In this document: piece after piece, positions 13,901 through 27,400 of the stretch
How the letters are laid out: each line of letters opens with the position of its first letter
Position numbering within the stretch: the first letter of the stretch is position 1
Origin: Haemonchus contortus
Taxonomy: Eukaryota > Nematoda > Chromadorea > Rhabditida > Trichostrongylidae
Assembly: GCA_000469685.2 (NCBI GenBank)
Contig: LS997565.1
Span: 51,110,501 to 51,174,500, forward strand
DNA: 64,000 nucleotides
Direction: 5' to 3'
Notes under the pieces: model-generated
Told to the model about the DNA's origin: nothing
Database searches by the model: none
What the model saw: the letters and a program-made list of their open reading frames with translations, nothing else
Program-made: the position numbers and the translations under genes

Positions 13901-15146
13901 TGCTGCCTTCAATAAATAGTTTACTGAATCATTCAAAGTCTAATGCAAAATGCGGCATCATTGCGGTATAATTTGGTCTTTCCCGCAAGGTCTTCTGGCG
14001 CTAGTGACAGAAAGTCGCAGCCTGAAGGAGTGTTGAACGGATCCACTGGTTTGATAGCTTGTTATGAAATGACTTTTCGCTCTACACGAAAATTCTCAAA
14101 ACCTAAAGATGGTCTGTTAAAAAGGCCTAGAAGGCCCATTGCCCTTGGCTCATAGGATCCTGCTGCATAGCAGCCGATAACAAACACACCCCCGTTGAAC
14201 TCAAACCAGATATTCCAGAAATTTGAGGCGTGAGTTTTGAGATTAGACTTTTTAAGCACAGTTCACGACAATAATGGTTTCTGAGATTTCTCTTTTGGAT
14301 GAACCTGTGACCCTCGAGCATAGCACAAGGGAAGCTGCCGGGTCGAAAAACGGAAAAGATAGGTCATGATAAATGACTGAACTCATCTACAGCAATGACA
14401 CCGCGCTTGAACAGCTCGTCCAAATATCTCTTCTATGCGTCTTTTAACGTCATATACTCGATCAACCCCTACTTTTGCTAACTTCTGAAGACTTATATTT
14501 CTCCGGATACGCCGATTTCCCTTTTTCTTCGCCACCTTCGCACTATTCTGGGCGATCACTTCCGTTATTCATCTAAAACCAGATACCAGAAAATTGTCGT
14601 GAACTGTGCCTCTAAGTTCATTAGCAGGTCAATTTTCAACAAAACACTGTAAACAAAGGTTTTGAAATCACTGTTGTGAAGTACTGAAGTATCCACTCCT
14701 AGGAAAAAATTTCGACACGATCTGAAGGTTCCGTGCAAGAAGAAACTCCGAAACTTGCAGAAAGTCCTTCACAGCAAAGTCGGGGGTCCGCTATATCACC
14801 AAGCACAGCGGTGGTCGGTAAATCACGATCGGAGAGCCAACAAAAATCGCCTACTTTGGGCGCACCTACGCCCTACGACACTAAACCCTTGTCACAGCCC
14901 GAAATATCGACGGTTGGCTCGGAGTCGATTGCAAAGGCAAGCATCGCGCAAGGACCGCCCGTTGGAGTGGGGGAAAAAAGAGAAGTGGAATCGGTATACT
15001 TTAACATACCGAAGCCCGTGACTAAAGATGCAGTGCTGTCTATGAGAGCACCACCTAAATTGTCTCCCGAGTCTTCGGTGCACCAGAAACCAAGTCAAGT
15101 TCCGCCTGGTAGAAAAACGCCCAGGAAATCCTCAAAACGTCGATAG
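10953..15146 (+). CDS. REEP/DP1/HVA22-type ER membrane-shaping protein, 5' exon missing
   Basis: Four phase-matched exons: 10953-11015, 11072-11223, 13296-13440 and 14703-15146 (stop TAG at 15144). Translation runs through a hydrophobic hairpin (VICGFLFILLIGNNNWIVCN, then ILVVVPLLLTYVYP), a polar linker DEKPPVSNMRVYW and a second membrane region (MLETFPLYYVIKLAILLFLL), the order seen in the TB2/DP1/HVA22 domain. A W codon is split across the 11223/13296 junction, which supports the model. The last exon encodes about 147 residues of Ser/Pro/Lys-rich, low-complexity tail ending in PRKSSKRR. Proteins of this family curve ER tubules. The first codons (KWFTARGLDLLSQSTG) correspond to the usual EAKTGV-type lead-in, so at least one upstream exon with the start codon is missing. 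The acceptor of exon 4 (CTCCTAG) is weaker than the others. Confidence 0.86.
11224..13295. other. 2-kb REEP intron
   Basis: Apart from the TIR-family copy at 12790-13225, no exon, repeat head or RNA gene was seen. Confidence 0.5.
12790..13225. repeat. TIR-family copy with only one clear end
   Basis: The right end TTTCACGGTGAGCTGTGCCT and the interior GGGGTTAGACGAGAATGTGACGAC match the family; the left end is degraded. It explains the open frames on both strands here, inside the 2-kb REEP intron. Confidence 0.45.
14252..14614. repeat. TIR element copy in REEP intron
   Basis: Left end TTTAAGCACAGTTCACGACA, right end TGTCGTGAACTGTGCCTCTA: inverted terminal repeats of the same family around about 360 bp. 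It sits in the last REEP intron, just before the exon at 14703. Confidence 0.7.
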
Positions 15147-16056
15147 ATATAATCTCCTCTTAAGTTCCAATGAATGAAGTACATCCGCAGATTTCATGTA
15201 TATTTGTGATCCATTGATTTTGACCAGTGACTGTCCACTACTCCATAAATATTTAATAACCATTTATATGCTTGTTATTTGTAGTGTTGTAGTGTCCCGT
15301 TCTGAATATATAGCCAATGAAACGTCGAGCTCTCAAACCATTCAGCCGATAGCGACGGTGAAAATTCACTCATCGATATTCGATTCTTGAAAAATAAGCA
15401 ACTGCTGAACATAGCGCTATTTCCCCCCGAATGGTCGCCCACGGAAAGTCTGCGTGGGTTATACATGATGTTTCAAAAGATTGTTGTGAGACAAGGAAAT
15501 CTATCAATCAGTTGCCTACAAAGAAACGTGAGGCTGTCTGTGGTCTCAGGAGTAACCTCTCAACCATTATTCGAAACAATCCTTCACTATAAGGTTAATA
15601 TAACCGAAAAAGGAAACCTTTAGAGATCGACTGCGTCTGACATGCCCACCATAATCTCGAGGAATGGCCCAACGGAGTGGGTGCCTTGAAGAAGACATCG
15701 GTACTCCACTAGCTTTATCTGGGGTGGGGGTGATGGACATTTATCATGCTGCGGCCTCTGACCGTGAGACCTCCCGTACAGACAAGAACGAAATTCAGGA
15801 ACTCAAGAGCTTTTGTCGACATTTCCCGAGGATTCTGTAAAAAACCACGTTATGAATCAGCGTAGTGACAGAACGACAGAGCTCCACATTAAACCTCCAA
15901 ATGGAGCTCTGTCGCTCTGTCACCAAGAAGATAGTGAAGTTCGCTGCTTATCGAATGCTTATTGTCTAGAGAGGAACTTGGGAAAAAGTTTTTTTATCAA
16001 CAGAGTATAGGAACGATGACTTTGAATCCTTGCTAAATCTTAGCTTACAAATCCTC
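15147..16056. other. Convergent intergenic region
   Basis: The REEP gene (plus) and the small secreted gene (minus) end towards each other here. AGCTCTGTCG/CGACAGAGCT near 15877-15918 makes a short inverted repeat. No gene was seen. Confidence 0.45.
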
Positions 16057-16062
16057 TTTATT
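16057..16062 (-). terminator. Poly(A) signal AATAAA of the small secreted gene
   Basis: AATAAA on the minus strand, about 100 bases downstream of the stop codon at 16159-16161. Confidence 0.55.
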
Positions 16063-16158
16063 TACAAAAAGTCTCAGTCAACACCGTGCATTAAGAATAA
16101 TTAAGCCTAATTGAGTAATTAAGACTTCAGAGGTACTCCAGTGGCAATTTCACCGACT

Positions 16159-17563
16159 TCATTCGGCGTCTTCATACTCAAACAGTTGCTCGTTATTCAG
16201 GTAGAACAGCCTTGGATCGCGATGCGTTCCACAAGATATCTCAAATGTGATCGTAGTATTGATGCAAACCTCCTTTCGCCATAGATACCTGAAATTAATA
16301 GCGAATACTTCAGTATGAATGGCATTCGAGCCAATTACTGATCGCGATCATTCCGCTCGAGAACCCGGAGCAACCTGTGACCTTACCAGTCTTTTCTTCT
16401 TCGTTCTAAATTGTAGGTGTAAAACATAGAGCATTGGTGATTCCACTGAGGCTTCTTGGTCACAATCGTTGCCTCCTCTGACTCTTCGCAGCCCAACCCG
16501 CAATAGACACGTGTTGCATTTGACTGTAATGAGCTTTCAATATACATAGCTTGTTGGGATGGTAGAGGTTAGAGGTAGATAAGTCTAATGGTACCAAGTC
16601 TTCGGGATTGATCTTTAAGATGCACCCTCGCTTTTGACATCAATTCAGAATCGAAATGGCGTATTGAATGTGTGCCCGGCCAATACAATGACTTGCCTTG
16701 GCCAGCCTGCAGGTCAGCGCTTTTATGCTCCCGAACAAGCCCGGTATCAATTGACCGACCCCGCAGAAATGGAAAGGTTGTTCCCCTCCTCCCCCCCCCC
16801 CCCGGGCAAACACTGCTCCAGACCTTGATACCCGAACCATATGTGTGTGATAATGCACCACTTCCCACTAGACCACATCCGCCCAGACGTGAATATGCCA
16901 TTTCCTTCAGTCATTTTCTGCTGTGCTCTGCACCTGCATATAGAGCCCACAGATTAAGTTGCATTGAAAACCCAATTCTTGGTGTAACTTACACTGTCAA
17001 GTTCTTCGAAACATCCCGGATTCTGTTCGACGGCGATATTTGGATCAACAAGTGAACATCGAGTGTTTTGACCGCCGTAATATTCACATTCAAATCGACG
17101 GGATTCTGAAGATTCCAGATAGTTACATGAACGTAAGACTGCTCAAATGAAAGTCTTCGAAAGTGCATTTTCATCGAATCCGGATGCTGAGGAAAAAGAG
17201 CGCTTGAGGGGGAAAAAGCCACTTTGTGCTTCTTAACCTTTGCACAAATTTTCGAGCCTTGTGGATCACCTATTTCTCGGTTTTCAGTAAGAAGTAGCAG
17301 TAGGCATAATGCAGGAAAGTGCAGTTTTGGAGAGAAGAAGTTCCTCTGGAGCCTTAGTGTGGTGAATAATAGTTAACGGAAAAGAATCAACACGATGGAA
17401 GAAGGCTTTTTATTATTCGAGTGTTCGAGCTTATTTTTACATATGAATGACACATATTGATAAACAATAAATACTTACTCCAGTAATACGAGTTAGTGAT
17501 AGGTAAAGTGTAGACGAGAGCCACGAAACAGATGGAAGCGACAAAGGCAACACTCTCAACCAT
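16159..17563 (-). CDS. Small secreted protein of unknown function
   Basis: Exon 1 (17563-17479) starts at an ATG and encodes a strong signal peptide (MVESVAFVASICFVALVYTL) followed by PITNSYYW, ending at a GTAAGT donor. A middle exon ending at 16993 encodes SYVHVTIWNLQNPVDLNVNI and further residues with a beta-sandwich look; its 5' limit is unresolved (17186 or upstream), and the phase-1 end of exon 1 does not match a 17186 start, so an intervening piece may be missed. The last exon (16288-16159) joins in phase through a split Val codon, encodes YLWRKEVCINTTITFEISCG and ends EQLFEYEDAE-stop. A TTTATT on the plus strand at 16057-16062 gives an AATAAA about 100 bases past the stop. I recognise no family; it is just downstream of and co-oriented with the EGF/vWA gene. 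Confidence 0.62.
16641..16876 (+). repeat. SINE-like repeat copy (poly-C inside)
   Basis: Starts TCAGAATCGAAATGGCGTAT, passes a run of C (about 16790-16803), and ends in the TGTGATAATGCACCACTTCC tail common to this family. The overlapping minus-strand open frames are repeat sequence. Confidence 0.55.
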
Positions 17564-18406
17564 TCGACTGATTGACCAGCAATGATCATTCGTGGAAAGG
17601 CAGGTTTGGCCTCTGCAGAAGCTGGTCGGCGCCCGTTGACAAACTAGAATAAGCTTTTCAAATCATATCCAACAAGAGAAACAAAACAAAGGCAGAGAAC
17701 AGACCATCGTTGACGACTGAAGCTGCTCTCCTACATATCACTCCAGAACCAAACAATGAGCTTTTGAAGTTCCCCAAAGATGCACTTGCTTGGTACTAGC
17801 TTTCCAGTGATCAGAACGAGGCTTCATTGTGTAGAGGAACTTTGTTGTAGTGAAAAACTTTATCTTCTGCTCCCAAATGGCCGTAGTCTCAGAGAGTCCG
17901 GTGTGATTGCCAGCAATTTCAGAAAATGACTGTTTCGAGCTTTGGAGTTGCCGCCTTTTGACAATCGCACTTTCGCATCTTCAAGTTGGGCTGGCTAACA
18001 CTTACCATTAGAATGTCATCCATTCAAATCACTCAGACCTATATATTACGGTGGACCTCCTTTAAAGACATCAGCTTGGACGTGATTTAAATCTTCGTGA
18101 TAAGAATCCTATTTGCTGACAAACCTTAAAGAATGATATCCGAGCTGTCAAAGAAGGACTAGGAATGTCTTTCTTTCTGTTACTCACACGTCCACCATAG
18201 AAACAACAAAGAGTTTCATTTACATATTTCAAAACCAAAAAAGATTTGTCTCAGGATAGAGTTCCTGGTCATCTACTCAGGGAAGATATCACTCCTGACA
18301 TGGGCTACCCTTCAATCGAACATTGCTTTGAAAGTACTTTTTTAAGCGGAACCACATTAATGCTGTAAAGTGAAGAGGCGAACAAGATACCAGTTGACTT
18401 ATTTTG

Positions 18407-18427
18407 TTTATTTATTGGTCGTTTATT
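18407..18427 (-). terminator. Cluster of AATAAA poly(A) signals for the EGF/vWA gene
   Basis: Three minus-strand AATAAA hexamers (plus-strand TTTATT at 18422-18427, 18411-18416 and 18407-18412) follow the stop codon at 18477-18479 by about 50-70 bases. They support 18477 as the true 3' end and separate this gene from the small secreted gene below it. Confidence 0.7.
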
Positions 18428-18476
18428 TTATGGTAACAATACATTGATGAATGATTGCTGGTCTACAGATCTTCGG

Positions 18477-21400
18477 TCAGTCCGAATAGTAGACGTGTTC
18501 GGTAGACGTGCCCGTTGTATTTCTTAGCGCTGAAAAGAAATAGCCATCAAAGTGTGGAAACTACAAGCAGCTGTTGATAGTGTCTAACCCACCGGGGAAT
18601 TTTTTTCTCTTATAGACCTATTCGTAACAGAAAAGGAGGGTTACATCGATAGGAGGGAATTATGCCTAGACCCTCATAAGAGTCACAAGCTTCGCATCAT
18701 TAGAACTACTAGATTATGGTTCGTGGAAATTAATAGAAATTTGCGGAAACGATCCTCTAGAAAGTTTTATGAAATCGTAATCTCACCGATCTCACAGAAG
18801 TCACCATAGTAGCCGTTTAGACAAACGCACACGCCCACGCTAGACGTACCACCATTTACGCAGACCTTAAAAGGGAACTTGAGTGCAGCTTTCTCTACAA
18901 CAAAACGACATCAACGGCTGCAACTTTGAAATCCGATTACTTCCACATGCCACCACGTAACACATCAAAATAATCACGATGAGCAGCGGAAAGACATCTC
19001 AGACCCTTCCGAGCATACTTTCATTAAGTCAAGTTTTTGATAATGGCAAGTGGCGCACTATGGCAAACGACTAGTCTCGAGTTCAAATAAGTCGAGTGCT
19101 TAGAAGCATTTCAGAGATGGGGTTTTATGTTAGATTTGAGCGTTAGGTTGTTCATCAAAAGTTGCTCGAAAAAAGGAGGATAATTATGCGTCAAACCAAT
19201 ACATTAATTACGTCTTCTTGATAAAAGCTTGCTTTTCGTTCTACTTCAGTCATTTTGCTTGACCATGCACAACTGAGAAAATGTTTGGCAGGTACGAAAA
19301 CGGGTCAGTTGAGATAGAGTTGTATTCCCATTAACTGTGTGAAATGAATTGTCGGGAAAATGACCTACAAACAAGATCAAAGTCTTAAAAAGTTTATGAA
19401 AACTATGGAGTTTGATACCAGATGGGATCGAAATTCAACCGTTTCTAGAGAAAACTGAAAATCTTCCCGCGTTGAAGAAGGCAGTGAAAAATACCTTGTA
19501 TGTACCCACCTGCTATTATTATACTTATAATACTCGAAACAACAAACCCTGTTGCTGCAGTAATCGCCCACGTGGTTATCATCACAAACACATTCTCCAT
19601 ATGTATTCCGGGTTCCGTGGACACACTGTGCAGCAGAGTCTGAAGGCATTCTGAGTTCGATAATCGAAAAATTTAGCTTCAGCTCGCGCCGCGTTTGATA
19701 ATTTCGTCGTTCCTTTGTTTCTGCTGAAGGTATTGCGACAGACGCGGCTAAATATCCAAAAAGCATACTAAATCTCTCACTCCTCCGCCTAAGGTCTCCC
19801 TTGGTCCACACGACCGGGAATTCGGATGAAATCGTTCGTATCGGACTGAATTGTCAGCAAGCCCCAGTACTGTTGCCTCTCATTGTGTTTCGGATCAATA
19901 GCCAAGAAGCCTCGTCGAGAAGCCTTTTTTCGCCTGGGATAGCAACCTTTCTGAACACACAAGAAACGCCTTACGTTTACACTCCTTCATGCAATTTCGT
20001 GCTTCGTTTTCACCCTTTCTTTCTCAGTTGTCCCTTTTGCTCCATTAAGGCGTGTTTTCTTTTCAGCCTTAAGCCTTATCTTTAGTTCTCTTCACTTTGT
20101 TTCTTGACCTTTTCTGCTTTTTTTAGTTGTTGGCAATTGGACAGCTGAATCGAAGTTCCTATTTTTGTGTTGAATAGCACACCGTTAAATGTATTTGAGT
20201 AAATGACTATCAAATTCCTTGTTTACTTACCGCTACTGGTCGGCTGAGAGAAAAAGAACGTCCGCTGGAATTTCGTTTTATTAGCATCCGTCCCCATTAC
20301 AACATAGCGTTGGTAAGTTGTTGACGGCGACTAAAAGTGATTCCGATTATTCTCCTCCGAAGCAAATGGTCTCCAGAAGGCTCATCGCATTAATCTGTTT
20401 TTGAAGATAAAGCCGAATGAGTTTACTTTTTTTGGCATACATCACAAAGGGGTCATGAATTCCGCATGGAAATCGAATTATTCTATGCAGGTCGTGACAA
20501 ATTACCTACATACCATAAATACTTCAGTAACAAATTGACTGGCACATCCTGACGGGTCTCTGGGATGGAGAGACTGTCCAACAAGGATCTTGTCGTTCCA
20601 TGGTGCAGAGAAATCCGCCTCAGCAACGTTGAGCGAGTCCATCGTCACGCCGAAGTTTGCGTAAAGAGAGTTCGTCACACGAGTAGTAACGTAAACACTT
20701 GCGTTTGTGCCTGAATCAGACGGTGTAATAAGTGGGTAGAGGATCGCCATGTCAGAGGACCATTCTGCTGATTCCCAATCTAATCATACCTAGCTTTGAA
20801 AACGGTCCTGATTTGACAAAGTCGTGGTCTTGCGACGAAGTGAAACCGGGAATGACGTGAATCGGAGACTCCGCTCTCACCTGAAGTCATCTAGCAACAC
20901 TTCACATTTATTCCATATTATGTAATGTTTGTCATGCATGTATCATTCCTACGACGACTTCTTCTTTTCAAAAAATTCATAAGTGATACACCCATTCTGA
21001 TGGCTTCTGTTGGTCGTTGGCCCCGTAACGATTTCAAACTCTATCTTTTCGAACAAGACTCCTATGCGTGGATGAATTCTAAAAGAAGAATCATGCCGTG
21101 CCGGCTGGGTAGTGTAATTCTGCTCAAGTACCGCATAAGTTCAAGGAACAGTTAACGATAAAAAGAGTATGGTGGTTTTTCTCCCCACAACACAAGAGAC
21201 GCTGTCGACTTGAAAAACGCCCTGAATAGAGCGTATTAAGGGCTCCAAAGTAGGGGAGAAAGTGAACCAGACAAGTAATATAGTCACAGAACCAGGAGAG
21301 ATTAATCACTTTATTTCGCCTCGGAAATAAAGTGATCAATCCCGTGATAGTCTCGTCACCTGAATAAAACAGCTGCCTGAAGTGGTTTTCACTGAAGCTG

Positions 21401-24400
21401 TCCATTGTCCGCCATTCCTGTTAGCGGTGGATAGAACTGAAAGCTGTTAAAATAAAAGCGAATTACATTATATACTGATATTTCCTTAACTTCTAAAGCC
21501 AGTTCCCAATCAGATTCTGCTGGAGCAGCTTTTAGTGGCATGATACTTACGAGCACCTGCTTAACTTCTACCTTAAAGCACAGTTCACAACGAAAAGGTG
21601 ATGGTGGTATTTCTTCCTGAGATGAATCAGTGACCCCCATGGACAACCGGCGACCTAAACGGCCTGTATAGGACGCAATAAGAGCTCCAAAGCGGATTAG
21701 CCAACAAACACACCCAAAGGCGGGTACGGCTACATTCATCCAGAACTCGATGGGCGCGGCAAATGGCGCGACGAAATTCGTGGCGTTCAGGACGACTTTG
21801 GCACCTATCATTGGGGCGCTACCTTAGAGTAAAGTACATTAGTATGGTAAGGTGATCTAGTAATCGCCTCTACTTCGAATTTGGGCCCCAATGATAGGCG
21901 CTGAAGTCGTTTAAATCACCACGAATTTCGCCACGCGATTTGCTGCATTCGTCCGTGTCTGAGTGAATGTACCCATACCCAAAGTCGTCCTGAACGCCAC
22001 GAATTTCGCCGCCCCATTTGCCGTGTCCATCAAGTTCTGCTCCCCTTTCTCCGCCACATTAGCACTTAACTAAACTATCCTTCCCATTATCCGTCTGAAA
22101 CTGGGCCCCTCGAAGTCATTGTGAACTGAGCCTTTAAACTATTCAAAAGGACCGCCAATCCCTAGCTTCATCAATGGCGATAGCACACACCTTGAAACTC
22201 ACCAAATTCGACAATAAGTGCAGCGGAATCACTTAGCAGTACGTTTGCAGAGCTGATGGGCAGAGTATTTCCTGAAAGAACTAGTAATAAATCCTTTCAA
22301 TAGCATGGTAAGAGTTTTATTGAACAGGATTGTTTGTCCGTTCTTGTTATAAAATTGTTAAGGCATAATTTTATGGAATTACACTAGAAGTGCGGGAAGC
22401 CCTTTGAGGACGCCCTCGTGAACGGGATTCATATTTACTGACTCACAAAGAACTAACGCTCTACAGCGAACAGTTGCCTGACTTTCTAGCAACCCGTCTT
22501 CCTATTCAGTATCTACTGAAGAGAGGGATAAATACAGGTGAGAAGAGTGGATTTTCTTATTTACTTTTTATTGTAAATCTGTTCAAAATCAATTGTTTCC
22601 GAAGATAAGCACTGACCTCAGCTCACTAAGCTTATCAGGTGGTTTTTTGAAAATCTGAATAAGCAATTTATTTGTGAAAAAGGCCGGGATAAGATGAGAG
22701 TTGGACGTTTATTTAACTCACCCACACTGACACTCCTTCCTTCCTAAGGCTTAGTTCAAAAATGTGTATTTCTCTACTAAGGAACGTTCCTAACCAGCAT
22801 TATGGGCTCCCGAAGTCAGTTGCTCTTCCTTCGCGGCACTCTAGCGCTCAGTGTTCGAAAACAGCGGCGGCCCTTATCCCAACTACATTTTCACCCAATT
22901 GATTACTGTGCTTTGAAATTCCGGGCCACCTACGCTTACGTGTAATCAAGTGGGCTGAAAAAACCTTACAGAACACCTAAGGCAGTCCTGGATCTTCAAT
23001 CCAGTCCATCGCTATGTTTTCACCAGTCGAATCGCCCGACTGACGCTGGGCCCTCTTACTCATCGCGTAAAGTTAGCCTGTCGCCCACTTCCCCTTCAAA
23101 TAAAATATCGCTCACGCCGCCCCCTGTGGGCAGAGTCTAGTCCTGTTGCTGACCATCAGTATTCCTATCTTGCCTCCTGTGCTCCTACATTTTTAGCATG
23201 CTAGAGCCGATTGTACTTTTTGTGATAGCCTACTTCATTCCACTTAAAATACCAGCTTTGAATCGACTTATCAAAAAAAGCCAGTTTGCGTTCCTGCTCG
23301 AACTAGGGGTTGACAGCCGGTACTGTCCCTCATATTGACCTGCATATATCCGAACGATGTGAATCGTACGAGATAACAGAGAATATGTTGAAAAAAGGTG
23401 TTCCAATAATTGTCGGAGGCAATTGTTGGGACTCAGCTCTAGATAATATTTGTAACTGTGGGAATGAAGGCGATCATTCCACTCCTACGGCTTCAAGGAA
23501 TCATGACAAAGACAAAAACTGATACTCAATTGATTACTTTTGAACTCGCAGTGATGGTAGGGTAAATGATAAAACAAATTTCTCGAATTTCTTGAAACAA
23601 AGCTGAATAGAGATGATGCTATTGCCATAGTTATTCAGATGGCACCCTCTTACATACCAGCTCCATCCAAAACAGTCACGGCTCCAGAAGATGAGACATC
23701 GTTTCCTGTGATATCCATAACCACCCGAGTAGCAGTTGATTCCACGAAGAAATTGACGGTTTGGGCATCGGAACAGTCCTAAGGTAGAGTTTAAAAGTTT
23801 GTTACTAGTGAGGTGAATATCTACAAACAGGAACTTCTGTGAACTGCAACGGTTAGATCTAACGCCACCTGAAATCCGTCGTCATAAATGAGGGCGTTTT
23901 CGCTCATGGCCGATATAAGCACATTTGAAAACTGAAGAAAACATGAAACGTATGAGTATGAAAGATTAGTACATGAGGAACTACCCATCGACACCATTAT
24001 CTTACACCGGCTATAACTCAACTACTCATTGTGCACTTACACTCCGTGCAGCCAAGACTGTAAGAGGTAGCAGACGGCCACCTGATTGTCGAGCTGAAAA
24101 TATTTTATCAAGTGGAGTGAACACTATCTCTCAAGGCACGGTTAACGATAAGTTTTGGAGTATCTAGTTTTAGACGAATAATGTAAGTGTTAGTCTGAGT
24201 AGTGTCAAAGTGGCGAGAAGACGCGAAAACCTAGTTGTGGCGCACTCAGTGGAGTATATAAATAAATAAACGAATAAATAAAATCGGCTACATAATCAGA
24301 GAAGTATAAGGCATGTGGCATGTGAATTGCAGTGTGGAACGTGTGTGCGAGTCCGGTGCAAAAGATTCCGTGAGAATTCTTTGCCTTTGGGAGTGCATGT

Positions 24401-27400
24401 TGGCTAAGCCAATTATGGGGCTCTTATTACGCCCTATCTAGACCGCCTTTCATCTGACAGCGACCCTAGTGCTATCCTTAGGGGTCACAAGTTCATCCCA
24501 AGGGTAAACCTTTTTATTGTGAGCTGTGCCTTTATTACTCAGCTATTGCTTCACAAATATCTTCTTTTATAACGGCCAGGACTAGGGTGGGGCCCGAAAA
24601 CAGAAAAATCAAATCGATAACTAACGGTTTTAAGGTGGAAGACTTTGTACCCGAATCCAATCCCCGCAACCTCGCTCACGACAGCGTTAATTACCGTAAC
24701 CATCACTACGATTTCGAATGTTTCTCTTACATACATTGTACGCTGTGACACTATGTGGCGAGCGCGACGTGCCGTCCGGGTACAAGGCCTCTAACCCACA
24801 GGTTAACGCTATGACAGGCTACCAATACTCTGTGTCTTAGGAATATGAGGGGGATATGGTCTGTCTCATAAATAGGTGATCCTAACACAGTCGAAAGATT
24901 TACTTTCATTTACAGGCCATGTAAGTGAATTTCTAACTCTGAATGTTCTCTGAGACTGTAGCAATAGGTGTGGCTCACAACCCACTTGGTCATCTCCCAT
25001 TTTCCGAGCATACGATCCTGTCAAAAATTGCTATTGCGGTCGAAGTCCGGGCCTTAATTCTGATGAACACCTTTTGGGTCAGAGAAAATGCGAGGCGCGA
25101 AGGTCTCAAAAGGATCACTTGTGGTTGTTTCAAGCGCGAGGAGTCGTACCGAAAGTACAATTCACAAAAGACAGATCTCCGAAATATCCCTCTAAAACGA
25201 ATTTGTGGTCACCTAGTATGCGTTATGTGGCTCTATTAGATCAAAATAGCCTAGACAAGGTGTAAAGCTTCAGAGATTGTATGCACCGTATGCCGCACAC
25301 ACACTTCATGTTTAAGACCTCTTTTCAATTGGCCGCACTATTCACAATGGAGCAGATATGTTGAAATTCTTTTCAAACACTATGGACACATAACACACAT
25401 CCTCATCTTCATCTCTAACACATATCTTTTCAAACAACGATGGAGCGACAGTGGATTTTCGGCATTTTCACTTAGTTGTAACCATTAGCTCGGCGCAATG
25501 CCTTACAACTGACACACTTCTGGTTATCGCTCCCTTATCTATAGTCGTACAGCTATTTTCTTACCCATTTTATTGATTCCCCGATTTCACAATATCCGCG
25601 CTTTTTTCGCCACTGTTGTACTATTCTAGGCGGCAACCTCCACTACTTCGCTTGAAGTAGGTATCTGGAAATTATCGTGCGTCTTTAACAAGGGAGACTG
25701 AGAGGCTCAGTCTTGTTTCCTGCTTCTAATGCTGGGCTACTTGGAAATTTTCAAGTCCACGATGTTAACACTAAAGAATTAGAAAGTTTACCTATCATCG
25801 ATACTGCAAAACCACTGGGTTGCTGCGGATAGTCCTGCTGTTGCATGTAAAAGACATTCACCTGAAATTCGTTCGAAACCAATACTCGATGCATAGGTGG
25901 GTGAGCGCAATGTCGCATTCCTACGGATGTAAAATAGAGGGGACAAGAAAAAAAGATAAGCAATTGAATCCTCTAACACACAACAAGTCATAAATCCATT
26001 TTCCACGACATTGCCAGTCCTCATCTTATACTGTTGGCTTCCCCTTCGGTCATCGACTTTCATTTTTATTGGGAGAAGAGGTTTTTCATTGTGGCATGAG
26101 TAAAGGAGTGAAGTACAAGGACAGCGTAGGAAACAGCGTACGATCTAAATCTCCTCACAAACCTTTGAATCCTACAATCATTTCTCTCTTCAGCTTCCAA
26201 CGGTGGCCGCTGGTGAAAGCCCGGGTTTGAAACCAAAAACAAAAGCGAAATATCAGAAGAATGAAAAATTGATGGTGGACAGTTTCTAGATTAGTCGTGA
26301 ATTTCTTACAACATGGGTTCGTTCTTTAGAATCTGCAAAATCAATTAATCACCTGTGTGCCCAAGCGTTGTTTCAGGAAGCTTGTTGGTGTTCTGTCAGC
26401 ATTGTGAGAGGTGAAGGCGAAAATTATCGATGGAGGTTGAATCGTGATCTTGTATGCCTAGAAGAAGCGCTCCATCAGAGAACTCTAATGGTGCCTTGAA
26501 CACTTCTGCTAACTTCACCGGAGACTCTAGCAATAGCCTGGAATGTTATCCTGGCACTTCCTATCAGATGGAATGGAGGTTCTCTTTAGTTTCATTAGTT
26601 TCAACGATTTCGTTCCAAATGAGATCAGAAACGTCTCTTGAAATGATTGGCTAGGACCTACGCATTCCTTTCGAGCAGTTCATGGTGAAAAGCTGATGAT
26701 TAGGAGCATGAAATGAGTCGCGCAAACCCTGTTCACTACACTAAATACCGTTATGAGTATGAACATTAACTTTGGTTAGGAATCTCCCGATATGCCACCT
26801 CTAACTGGTCTCGAATCGCTAAAAACCAGGAAAGGTGAGGTGGAAGGCGGTGGCCTCTTGAAAGCTCACGTCCTCTCCAGCATAGTACAGGCTCTGGAAA
26901 AGGATGGTGTGGCTGGCAGCTGCGCACGCTACGCTTTACCACTCATTTCACTTTGTCTCCTTTCATCTGCACGTTCATAGAAAATTACCTCTTGTACAGC
27001 ATCGACTAGCTTGGTTGATGCTGGGTCCGTGTTTGTAAAATTAGTCAAGGAATTCTCGAAAATGTCCAGGAAACGATCAGCGTGAGACGTGCTAATCACT
27101 CTTGTGATCACTGCAAATAACTCTTTGACTTTCTGGATGTTCCCCATAAAGAGTACTTCCTGTTCAACATTTGCCCCGAACGTTAGAGGGCAGGCAAATA
27201 GAGAAAGCGAACCCTCCTGAAAACGAGGGGAGGGGGTGAACAATCCTATGAATGTAATCAAACTCTTTCGAGGCGAATAGCTCCAGACGAGCGAGTCACA
27301 CAAAAACGTAAACGGATGCATCATGCCAGGTTGAATGCTATTTTGACTCAAAAGGGAAGACAAGGATTAGAAGAAAGTCATGCAGCTGTGCAGCACAAAT

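Noticed and set aside
16640..16950. Three overlapping frames of up to 127 codons
   Set aside because: They cover a SINE-like copy with a poly-C run.
24943..25239. 98-codon plus-strand frame
   Set aside because: No motif, no splice context; it lies in an intron near TIR-family debris.
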